This document shows, one piece after another, positions 1 to 10,121 of a stretch of DNA of 64,000 nucleotides. This stretch comes from Prosopocoilus inquinatus (Eukaryota > Arthropoda > Insecta > Coleoptera > Lucanidae). Position 1 is the first letter of the stretch, and every line of letters begins with the position of its first letter. Under the pieces are notes generated by a model. It made no database searches, was not told where the DNA came from, and saw only the letters and a program-made list of their open reading frames with translations. The stretch covers positions 16,151,806-16,215,805 of the forward strand of contig CM069875.1 in NCBI GenBank assembly GCA_036172665.1. Direction: 5' to 3'. Made by a program: the position numbers and the translations under genes.

Positions 1-149
1 ATCATGTTATTTGACGTTTGGATGGACTCCAGTAACTCTGATGTGAGATACAAAGATTTCGGACGCAGCAGAAGCCGGAAATAGTTTTCAACGAAACAAC
101 ACGTATTAGCGTTGTTCCTGTGATGTATCTAATCGATCCTTACTCATCT
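1..149 (+). repeat. Reference satellite unit (first complete unit)
   Basis: This unit serves as the coordinate frame for unit positions 1-149. Well-conserved parts are positions 3-12 (catgttattt), 60-69 (cggacgcagc), 82-88 (tagtttt) and most of 111-143 (gttgttcctgtg through gatccttact). Variable parts that define subtypes are 14-15 (ac, gc or at), 20-26 (ggatgga, cgatgga, gaatgga, gaacgga, ggatggg), 35-38, 42, and above all 51-59. Positions 70-75 (gaagct, gaagcc, caagct, gaaact, tgaagc) and 89-104 also vary. This particular unit is the 'gaagccgg' subtype that opens module A. ATCGAT at unit positions 132-137 is present in most units and lost in units reading 'aaacgatcc'. Confidence 0.95.
95..116. 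other. Conserved 22-bp dyad inside each unit
   Basis: Unit positions 95-100 (aacaac) and 111-116 (gttgtt) are reverse complements separated by 10 bp (acgtattagc or acgcattagc). The arms are kept in the large majority of units across the window. Exceptions are subtypes such as 'gttgctcc', 'gaaataac' and 'gaaagaac', which change one arm base. A short dyad of this kind could be a dimeric protein site or form a small hairpin in a transcript; the sequence shows the symmetry only, and function is inference. Confidence 0.6.
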
Positions 150-214
150 ATCATGTTATTTGACGTTTGGATGGACTCCAGTATCTCTGATGTGAGATAC
201 TAAATTTTCGGACG

Positions 215-226
215 CAGCAGAAGCTG
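215..226. other. Minor inverted repeat CAGC-AGAA-GCTG in most units
   Basis: Unit positions 66-77 read cagc, agaa, gctg: 4-bp arms around a 4-bp loop, shown here in the second unit. In units reading 'cagctgaagctgg' the left part becomes the 6-bp palindrome CAGCTG. It is broken in 'gaagccgg', 'gaaactgg' and 'caagctgg' subtypes. The arms are short enough to arise by chance; it is listed because it sits within the conserved 60-69 block. Confidence 0.3.
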
Positions 227-1341
227 GAAATAGTTTTAAACGAAACAACACGCATTAGCGTTGTTCCTGTGATGTATCTAAACGATCCTTAATTATCTAA
301 CATGTTATTTGACGTTTGGATGGACTCCAGTAAGTCTGATGTGAGGTAAGACGTTTTCGGACGCAGCAGAAGCTGGAAATAGTTTTAAACGAAACAACAC
401 GTATTAGCGTTGTTCCTGTGATGTATCTAATCGATCCTTACTCATCTATCATGTTATTTGACGTTTGGATGGACTCCAGTAACTCTGATGTGAGATACGA
501 AATTTTCGGACGCAGCACAAGCTGGAAATAGTTTTAAATGAAACAACACGCATTAGCGTTGTTCCTGTGATGTATGTAATCGATCCTTACTCATCTATCA
601 TGTTATCTGACGTTTGGATGGGCTCCAGTAACTCTGAAGTGAGATACGAAGTTCTCGGACGCAGCTGAAGCTGGAAATAGTTTTAAAAGAAACAACACGC
701 ATTAGCGTTGTTCCTGTGATGTATCTAAACGATCCTTACTTATCTAACATGTTATTTGACGTTTGGATGGACTCCAGTAAGTCTGATGTGAGGTAAGACG
801 TTTTCGGACGCAGCAGAAGCTGGAAATAGTTTTAAACGAAATAACACGTATTAGCGTTGTTCCTGTGATGTATCTAATCGATCCTTACTTATCTACTATG
901 TTATTTGACGTTTCGATGGACTCCAGTAACTCTGATGTGAGATACAAATTTCTCGGACGCAGCAGAAGCTGGAAATAGTTTTGAACGAAACAACACGTAT
1001 TCGTCTTGTTCCTGTGATGTATCTAATCGATCCTTTCTCATCTATCATGTTATTTGACGCTTGAATGGACTCCAGTAACTCTGATGTGAGATACAAAGTT
1101 CTCGGACGCAGCAGAAGCTGGAAATAGTTTTGAACGAAACAACACGTATTCGTCTTGTTCTTGTGATGTATCTAATCGATCCTTACTTATCTATCATGTT
1201 ATTTGACGTTTGGATGGACTCCAGTAACTCTGATGTGAGATACGAAGTTCTCGGACGCAGCTGAAGCTGGAAATAGTTTTAAACGAAACAACACGCATTA
1301 GAGTTGTTCCTGTGATGTATCTAATCGATCCTTACTCATCT

Positions 1342-1481
1342 ATCATGTTATTTGGCGTTTCGATGGACTCCAGTAACTCTGATGTGAGATACGAAATTTT
1401 CGGACGCAGGAAATAGTTTTAAATGAAACAACACGCATTAGCGTTGTTCCTGTGATGTATCTAATCGATCCTTACTCATCT
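1342..1481 (+). repeat. Shortened unit, 140 bp (9-bp deletion)
   Basis: The expected 'ggacgcag cagaagctg gaaatag' reads 'ggacgcag gaaatag' here; 9 bp are missing at 1409/1410. One base (g) of junction ambiguity exists. The matching unit in the next module A copy (4015-4163) is full length, so the deletion arose in this copy or its direct ancestor after the duplication. Confidence 0.95.
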
Positions 1482-2971
1482 ATCATGTTATTTGATGTTT
1501 GAATGGACTCCAGTAACTCTGATGTGAGATACAAAGTTCTCGGACGCAGCAGAAGCTGGAAATAGTTTTGAACGAAACAATACGTATTAGCGTTGTTCCT
1601 GTGATGTATCTAATCGATCCTTACTCATCTATCATGTTATTTGGCGTTTGGATGGGCTCCAGTAACTCTGAAGTGAGATAAGAAGTTCTCGGACGCAGCA
1701 GAAGCTGGAAATAGTTTTAAACGAAACAACACGCATTAGCGTTGTTCCTGTGATGTATCTAATCGATCCTTACTCATCTATCATGTTATTTGACGTTTGG
1801 ATGGACTCCAGTAACTCTGATGTGAGATACGAAATTTTCGGACGCAGCAGAAGCTGGAAATAATTTTAAATGAAACAACACGCATTAGCGTTGTTCCTGT
1901 GATGTATCTAATCGATCCTTACTCATCTATCATGTTATTTGACGTTTGGATGGACTCCAGTAACTCTGATGTGAGATACAAAGTTATCGGACGCAGCAGA
2001 AGCTGGAAATAGTTTTGAACGAAACAACACGTATTAGCGTTGTTCCTGTGCTGTATCTAATCGATCCTTACTTATCTATCATGTTATTTGATGTTTCGAT
2101 GGACTCCAGTAACTCTGATGTGAGATACGACGTTTTCGGACGCAGCAGAAGCTGGAAATAGTTTTAAACGAAACAACAAGTATTAGCGTTGTTGATGTGA
2201 TGTATCTAATCGATCCTTACTCATCTATCATGTTATTTGACGTTTGGATGTACTCCAGTAACTCTGATGTGAGATACAAAGATTTCGGACGCAGCAGAAG
2301 CTGGAAATAGTTTTCAACGAAACAACACGTATTAGCGTTGTTCCTGTGATGTATCTAATCGATCCTTACTTAGCTACTATGTTATTTGACGTTTCGATGG
2401 ACTCCAGTAACTCTGATGTGAGATACGAAATTTTCGGACGCAGCAGAAGCTGGAAATAGTTTTCAACGAAACAACACGCATTAGCGTTGTTTCTGTGATG
2501 TATCTAATCGATCCTTACTCATCTATCATGTTATTTGACGTTTCGACGGACTCTAGTAACTCTGATGTGAGATACGAAGTTTTTGGACGCAGCAGGAGCT
2601 GGAAATAGTTTTAAACGAAACAACACGTATTAGCGTTGTTCCTGTGATGTATCTAATCGATCCTTACTCATCTATCATGTTATTTGACGTTTGGATGGAC
2701 TCCAGTATCTCTGATGTGAGATACGAAATTTTCGGACGCAGCAGAAGCTGGAAATAGTTTTAAATGAAACAACACGCATTAGCGTTGTTCCTGTGATGTA
2801 TCTAATCGATCCTTACTCATCTATCATGTTATTTGACGTTTCGATGGACTCCAGTAACTCTGATGTGAGATACGAAATTTTCGGACGCAGCAGAAGCTGG
2901 AAATAATTTTAAATGAAACAACACGCATTAGCGTTGTTCCTGTGATGTATCTAATCGATCCTTACTCATCT

Positions 2972-5653
2972 ATCATGTTATTTGACGTTTGGATGGACTC
3001 CAGTAACTCTGATGTGAGATACAAAGATTTCGGACGCAGCAGAAGCCGGAAATAGTATTCAACGAAACAACACGTATTAGCGTTGTTCCTGTGATGTATC
3101 TAATCGATCCTTACTCATCTATCATGTTATTTGACGTTTGGATGGACTCCAGTATCTCTGATGTGAGATACTAAATTTTCGGACGCAGCAGAAGCTGGAA
3201 ATAGTTTTAAACGAAACAACACGTATTAGCGTTGTTCCTGTGATGTATCTAATCGATCCTTACTCATCTATCATGTTATTTGACGTTTGGATGGACTCCA
3301 GTAACTCTGATGTGAGATACGAAATTTTCGGACGCAGCACAAGCTGGAAATAGTTTTAAATGAAACAACACGCATTAGCGTTGTTCCTGTGATGTATGTA
3401 ATCGATCCTTACTCATCTATCATGTTATCTGACGTTTGGATGGGCTCCAGTAACTCTGAAGTGAGATACGAAGTTCTCGGACGCAGTTGAAGCTGGAAAT
3501 AGTTTTAAAAGAAACAACACGCATTAGCGTTGTTCCTGTGATGTATCTAAACGATCCTTACTTATCTAACATGTTATTTGACGTTTGGATGGACTCCAGT
3601 AAGTCTGATGTGAGGTAAGACGTTTTCGGACGCAGCAGAAGCTGGAAATAGTTTTAAACGAAATAACACGTATTAGCGTTGTTCCTGTGATGTATCTAAT
3701 CGATCCTTACTTATCTACTATGTTATTTGACGTTTCGATGGACTCCAGTAACTCTGATGTGAGATACGAAATTTTCGGACGCAGCACAAGCTGGAAATAG
3801 TTTTAAATGAAACAACACTCATTAGCGTTGTTCCTGTGATGTATGTAATCGATCCTTACTCATCTATCATGTTATTTGACGTTTGGATGGGCTTCAGTAA
3901 CTCTGAAGTGAGATACGAAGTTCTCGGACGCAGCTGAAGCTGGAAATAGTTTTAAACGAAACAACACGCATTAGAGTTGTTCCTGTGATGTATCTAATCG
4001 ATCCTTACTCATCTATCATGTTATTTGGCGTTTCGATGGACTCCAGTAACTCTGATGTGAGATACGAAATTTTCGGACGCAGCAGAAACTGGAAATAGTT
4101 TTAAATGAAACAACACGCATTAGCGTTGTTCCTATGATGTATCTAATCGATCCTTACTCATCTATCATGTTATTTGATGTTTGAATGGACTCCAGTAACT
4201 GTGATGTGAGATACAAAGTTCTCGGACGCAGCAGAAGCTGGAAATAGTTTTGAACGAAACAACACGTATTAGCGTTGTTCCTGTGATGTATCTAATCGAT
4301 CCTTACTCATCTATCATGTTATTTGGCGTTTGGATGGGCTCCAGTAACTCTGAAGTGAGATAAGAAGTTCTCGGACGCAGCAGAAGCTGGAAATAGTTTT
4401 AAACGAAACAACACGCATTAGCGTTGTTCCTGTGATGTATCTAATCGATCCTTACTCATCTATCATGTTATTTGACGTTTGGATGGACTCCAGTAACTCT
4501 GATGTGAGATACGAAATTTTCGGACGCAGCAGAAGCTGGAAATAATTTTAAATGAAACAACACGCATTAGCGTTGTTCCTGTGATGTATCTAATCGATCC
4601 TTACTCATCTATCATGTTATTTGACGTTTGGATGGACTCCAGTAACTCTGATGTGAGATACAAAGTTATCGGACGCAGCAGAAGCTGGAAATAGTTTTGA
4701 ACGAAACAACACGTATTAGCGTTGTTCCTGTGCTGTATCTAATCGATCCTTACTTATCTATCATGTTATTTGATGTTTCGATGGACTCCAGTAACTCTGA
4801 TGTGAGATACGACGTTTTCGGACGCAGCAGAAGCTGGAAATAGTTTTAAACGAAACAACAAGTATTAGCGTTGTTGATGTGATGTATCTAATCGATCCTT
4901 ACTCATCTATCATGTTATTTGACGTTTGGATGTACTCCAGTAACTCTGATGTGAGATACAAAGATTTCGGACGCAGCAGAAGCTGGAAATAGTTTTCAAC
5001 GAAACAACACGTATTAGCGTTGTTCCTGTGATGTATCTAATCGATCCTTACTTAGGTACTATGTTATTTGACGTTTCGATGGACTCCAGTAACTCTGATG
5101 TGAGATACGAAATTTTCGGACGCAGCAGAAGCTGGAAATAGTTTTCAACGAAACAACACGCATTAGCGTTGTTTCTGTGATGTATCTAATCGATCCTTAC
5201 TCATCTATCATGTTATTTGACGTTTCGACGGACTCTAGTAACTCTGATGTGAGATACGAAGTTTTTGGACGCAGCAGGAGCTGGAAATAGTTTTAAACGA
5301 AACAACACGTATTAGCGTTGTTCCTGTGATGTATCTAATCGATCCTTACTCATCTATCATGTTATTTGACGTTTGGATGGACTCCAGTATCTCTGATGTG
5401 AGATACGAAATTTTCGGACGCAGCAGAAGCTGGAAATAGTTTTAAATGAAACAACACGCATTAGCGTTGTTCCTGTGATGTATCTAATCGATCCTTACTC
5501 ATCTATCATGTTATTTGACGTTTCGATGGACTCCAGTAACTCTGATGTGAGATACGAAATTTTCGGACGCAGCAGAAGCTGGAAATAATTTTAAATGAAA
5601 CAACACGCATTAGCGTTGTTCCTGTGATGTATCTAATCGATCCTTACTCATCT
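2972..5653 (+). repeat. Module A copy, 18 units
   Basis: This block repeats the 1-2971 order with two fewer units. From 4313 on it matches 1631 onward at an offset of exactly 2682 bp (18 x 149). Units: gaagccgg 2972, tactaaa 3121, cacaag 3270, tctgacg 3419, gtaagacg 3568, ctactatg 3717, gatggg 3866, aaactgg 4015, gatgtttgaatgg 4164, ggcgtttggatggg 4313, aataatttt 4462, gttatcgg 4611, gttgatg 4760, gatgtactcc 4909, ttaggtact 5058, gacggactctag 5207, tatctctg 5356, cgatgg 5505. Private changes include 'aatagtattc' near 3053 and 'gggcttcag' near 3890. Confidence 0.85.
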
Positions 5654-6845
5654 ATCATGTTATTTGACGTTTCAATGGACTCCAGTAACTCTGAAGTGAG
5701 ATAAGAAGTTCTCGGACGCAGCTGAAGCTGGAAATAGTTTTAAACGAAAGAACACGCATTAGCGTTGTTCCTGTGATGTATCTAATCGATCCTTACTCAT
5801 CTATCATGTTATTTGGCGTTTCGATGGACTCCAGTAACTTTGATGTGAGATACGAAATTTTCGGACGCAGCAGAAGCTGGAAATAGTTTTAAACGAAACA
5901 ACACGCATTAGCGTTGTTCCTGTGATGTATCTAATCGATCCTTACTCATCTATCATGTTATTTGACGTTTGGATGGACTCCAGTAACTCTGATGTGAGAT
6001 ACAAAGTTATCGGACGCAGCAGAAGCTGGAAATAGTTTTGAACGAAACAACACGTATTAGCGTTGTTCCTGTGCTGTATCTAATCGATCCTTACTTATCT
6101 ATCATGTTATTTGATGTTTCGATGGACTCCAGTAACTCTGATGTGAGATACGACGCTTTCGGACGCAGCAGAAGCTGGAAATAGTTTTAAACGAAACAAC
6201 AAGTATTAGCGTTGTTGATGTGATGTATCTAATCGATCCTTACTCATCTATCATGTTATTTGACGTTTGGATGTACTCCAGTAACTCTGATGTGAGATAC
6301 AAAGATTTCGGACGCAGCAGAAGCTGGAAATAGTTTTCAACGAAACAACACGTATTAGCGTTGTTCCTGTGATGTATCTAATCGATCCTTACTCATCTAT
6401 CATGTTATTTGATGTTTGAATGGACTCCAGTAACTCTGATGTGAGATACAAAGTTCTCGGACGCAGCAGAAGCTGGAAATGGTTTTGAACGAAACAACAC
6501 GTATTAGCGTTGTTCCTGTGATGTATCTAATCGATCCTTACTCATCTATCATGTTATTTGGCGTTTGGATGGGCTCCAGTAACTCTGAAGTGAGATAAGA
6601 AGTTCTCGGACGCAGCTGAAGCTGGAAATAGTTTTAAACGAAACAACACGCATTAGCGTTGTTCCTGTGATGTATCTAATCGATCCTTACTCATCTATCA
6701 TGTTATTTGGCGTTTCGATGGACTCCAGTAACTTTTATGTGAGATACGAAATTTTCGGACGCAGCAGAAGCTGGAAATAGTTTTAAATGAAACAACACGC
6801 ATTAGCGTTGTTCCTGTGATGTATGTAATCGATCCTTACTCATCT
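5654..6845 (+). repeat. Module B, units 1-8
   Basis: Unit order: tcaatgg with cgaaagaacacg (5654), ggcg with aactttg, gttatcgg, gttgatg with gacgctttc, gatgtactcc, gatgtttgaatgg with aaatggttttg, ggcgtttggatggg, and ggcg with acttttatg (6697). It matches 34756-35887 in the same order, with differences such as gctgaagctgg against gctgaagttgg and tatcatg against tatcgtg. The match ends within the 6697 unit near 6785, after which the sequence jumps to module C instead of B unit 9. Confidence 0.8.
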
Positions 6846-9800
6846 GTCATGTTATTTGACGTTTGGATGGGCTCCAGTAACTCTGAAGTGAGATACGAAG
6901 TTCTCGGACGCAGCTGAAGCTGGAAATAGTTTTAAACGAAACAACACGCATTAGCGTTGTTCCTGTGATGTATCTAATCGATCCTTACTCATCTATCATG
7001 TTATTTGACGTTTCGACGGACTCTAGTAACTCTGATGTGAGATACGAAGTTTTTGGACGCAGCAGGAGCTGGAAATAGTTTTAAACGAACAAACACGTAT
7101 TAGCGTTTTTCCTGTGATGTATCTAATCGATCCTTACTCATCTATCATGTTATTTGACGTTTGGATGGACTCCAGTATCTCTGAGGTGAGATACGAAATT
7201 TTCGGACGCAGCAGAAGCTGGAAATAGTTTTAAATGAAACAACACGCATTAGCGTTGTTCCTGTGATGTATCTAATCGATCCTTACTCATCTATCATGTT
7301 ATTTGACGTTTCGATGGACTCCAGTAACTCTGATGTGAGATACGAAATTTTCGGACGCAGCAGAAGCTGGAAATAGTTTTAAACGAAACAACACGCATTA
7401 GCGTTGTTCCTGTGATGTATCTAATCGATCCTTACTCATCTATCATGTTATTTGACGTTTAAATGGACTCCAGTAACTCTGATGTGAGATACAAAGTTCT
7501 CGGACGCAGCAGAAGCTGGAAATAGTTTTGAACGAAACAACACGTATTAGCGTTGTTCCTGTGATGTATCTAATCGATCCTTACACATCTATCATGTTAT
7601 TTGACGTTTGGATGGGCTCCAGTAACTCTGAAGTGAGATAAGAAGTTCTCGGACGCAGCAGAAGCTGGAAATAGTTTTAAACGAAACAACACGCATTAGC
7701 GTTGTTCCTGTGATGTATCTAATCGATCCTTACTCATCTATCATGTTATTTGGCGTTTCGATGGACTCCAGTAACTTTGATGTGAGATACGAAATTTTCG
7801 GACGCAGCAGAAGCTGGAAATAGTTTTAAACGAAACAACACGCATTAGCGTTGTTCCTGTGATGTATCTAATCGATCCTTACTCATCTATCATGTTATTT
7901 GACGTTTGGATGGACTCCAGTAACTCTGATGTGAGATACAAAGATTTCGGACGCAGCAGAAGTTGGAAATAGTTTTCAACGAAACAACACGTATTAGCGT
8001 TGTTCCTGTGATGTATCTAATCGATCCTTACTCATCTATCATGTTATTTGACGTTTGGATGGACTCCAGTATCTCTGATGAGAGATACTAAATTTTCGGA
8101 CGCAGCAGAAGCTGGAAATAGTTTTAAACGAAACAACACGCATTAGCGTTGTTCCTGTGATGTATCTAAACGATCCTTACTTATCTAACATGTTATTTGA
8201 CGTTTGGATGGACTCCAGTAAGTCTGATGTGAGGTAAGACGTTTTCGGACGCAGCAGAAGCTGGAAATAGTTTTAAACGAAACAACACGTATTAGCGTTG
8301 TTCCTGTGATGTATCTAATCGATCCTTACTCATCTATCATGTTATTTGACGTTTGAACGGACTCCAGTAACTCTTATGTGAGATACAAAGTTCTCGGACG
8401 CAGCTGAAGCTGGAAATAGTTTTAAACGAAACAACACGCATTAGCGTTGTTCCTGTGATGTATCTAATCGATCCTTACTCATCTATCATGTTATTTGGCG
8501 TTTCGATACACTCCAGTAACTTTGATGTGAGATACGAAATTTTCGGACGCAGCAGAAGCTGGAAATAGTTTTAAACGAAACAACACGCATTAGCGTTGTT
8601 CCTGTGATGTATCTAGTCGATCCTTACTCATCTATCATGTTATTTGGCGTTTCGATGGACTCCAGTAACTCTGATGTGAGATACGAAATTTTCGGACGCA
8701 GCAGAAACTGGAAATAGTTTTAAATGAAACAACACGTATTAGCGTTGTTCCTGTGATGTATCTAATCGATCCTTACTCATCTATCATGTTATTTGATGTT
8801 TGAATGGACTCCAGTAACTCTGATGTGAGATACAAAGTTCTCGGACGCAGCAGAAGCTGGAAATAGTTTTGAACGAAACAACACGTATTAGCGTTGTTCC
8901 TGTGATGTATCTAATCGATCCTTACTCATCTATCATGTTATTTGGCGTTTGGATGGGCTCCAGTAACTCTGAAGTGAGATAAGAAGTTCTCGGACGCAGC
9001 TGAAGCTGGAAATAGTTTTAAACGAAACAACACGCATTAGCGTTGCTCCTGTGATGTATCTAATCGATCCTTACTCATCTATCATGTTATTTGGCGTTTC
9101 GATGGACTCCAGTAACTTTGATGTGAGATACGAAATTTTCGGACGCAGCAGAAGCTGGATATAGTTTTAAACGAAACAACACGCATTAGCGTTGTTCCTG
9201 TGATGTATCTAATCGATCCTTACTCATCTATCATGTTATTTGGCGTTTCGATGGACTCCAGTAACTCTGATGAGATACGAAATTTTTGGACGCAGCAGAA
9301 ACTGGAAATAGTTTTAAACGAAACAACACGCATTAGCTTTGTTCCTGTAATGTATCTAATCGATCCTTACTCATCTATCATGTTATTTGTCGTTTCGATG
9401 GACTCCAGTAACTTTGATGTGAGATACGAAATTTTCGGACGCAGCAGAAGCTGGAAATAGTTTTAAACGAAACAACACGCATTAGCGTTGTTCCTGTGAT
9501 GTATCTAATCCATCCTTACTCATCTATCATGTTATTTGGCGTTTCGATGGACTCCAGTAACTCTGATGTGAGATACGAAATTTTCGGACGCAGCAGAAAC
9601 TGGAAATAGTTTTAAATGAAACAACACGCATTAGCGTTGTTCCTGTGATGTATCTAATCGATCCTTACTCATCTATCATGTTATTTGATGTTTGAATGGA
9701 CTCCAGTAACTCTGATGTGAGATACAAAGTTCTCGGACGCAGCAGAAGCTGGAAATGGTTTTGAACGAAACAACACGTATTAGCGTTGTTCCTGTGATGT

Positions 9801-10121
9801 ATCTAATCGATCCTTACTCATCTATCATGTTATTTGGCGTTTGGATGGGCTCCAGTAACTCTGAAGTGAGATAAGAAGTTCTCGGACGCAGCTGAAGCTG
9901 GAAATAGTTTTAAACGATACAACACGCATTAGCGTTGTTCCTGTGATGTATCTAATCGATCCTTACTCATCTATCATGTTATTTGGCGTTTCGATGGACT
10001 CCAGTAACTTTGATGTGAGATACGAAATTTTCGGACGCAGCAGAAGTTGGAAATAGTTTTAAACGAAACAACACGCATTAGCGTTGTTCCTGTGATGTAT
10101 CTAATCGATCCTTACTCATCT
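6846..10121 (+). repeat. Module C start followed by mixed subtypes, 22 units
   Basis: The C order begins gtcatg with gatggg (6846), gacggactctag with cgaacaaacacg and gcgtttttcc (6995), tatctctgagg (7144), cgatgg (7293), gtttaaatgg (7442), acacatct with gatggg (7591), ggcg with aactttg (7740). The first six recur at 54132 onward at an offset of 47286 bp, and the first three at 48768. Between about 8.6 and 10.1 kb an alternating series of ggcg/aaactgg, gatgtttgaatgg, ggcgtttggatggg and ggcg/aactttg units occurs twice. Private changes include 'cgatacactcc' near 8506 and 'gctggatatag' near 9155. Confidence 0.75.
9230..9376 (+). repeat. Shortened unit, 147 bp (2-bp deletion)
   Basis: 'ctgatgtgagat' reads 'ctgatgagat' near 9268-9277, a loss of one TG/GT step. 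Because 147 is divisible by three, the reading frame is kept from this unit into the next. This accounts for a chance 86-codon open frame at 9200-9460 (see rejected items). Confidence 0.93.

Larger units (their letters stand above)
1..2971 (+). repeat. Module A copy, 20 units
   Basis: Unit order by diagnostic motif: gaagccgg, tactaaa, gtaagacg, cacaag, tctgacg with gatggg, gtaagacg, then three units at 895, 1044 and 1193, followed by the short unit at 1342 and the later A series (gatgtttgaatgg, ggcgtttggatggg, aataatttt, gttatcgg, gttgatg, gatgtactcc, ttagctac, gacggactctag, tatctctg, cgatgg with aataatttt). The next block repeats this order. Relative to it, this copy has an extra gtaagacg unit at 299 and an extra unit around 895-1192, where two 'acaaattt/acaaagtt' units stand in place of one 'cacaag/actcattag' unit. 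The window cuts the array at 1, so what precedes is unknown. Confidence 0.85.

Noticed and set aside
79..96. CENP-B box on the minus strand
   Set aside because: The reverse complement near unit positions 79-96 has TTCG, then A and C at the expected spacing, but lacks the GGG that completes the core (6 of 9 core bases). Such a match is expected by chance in 149 bp.
85..116. Rho-independent terminator or regulatory hairpin
   Set aside because: The dyad arms are A/T-rich and only 6 bp with a 10-bp loop, are not followed by a T run, and occur in almost every unit with no gene nearby.
896..1096. A 66-codon open frame on the minus strand
   Set aside because: It lies wholly inside satellite units, its peptide is an imperfect repeat of the unit read in shifting frames, and equivalent frames are closed by stops in nearly all other units. 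It is a chance frame.
9200..9460. An 86-codon open frame on the plus strand containing an internal 49-residue repeat
   Set aside because: The internal repeat only reflects the 2-bp deletion that makes the 9230 unit 147 bp (49 codons), which keeps the frame across two units. No ribosome binding or coding signal was seen, and the frame is not conserved in other units.
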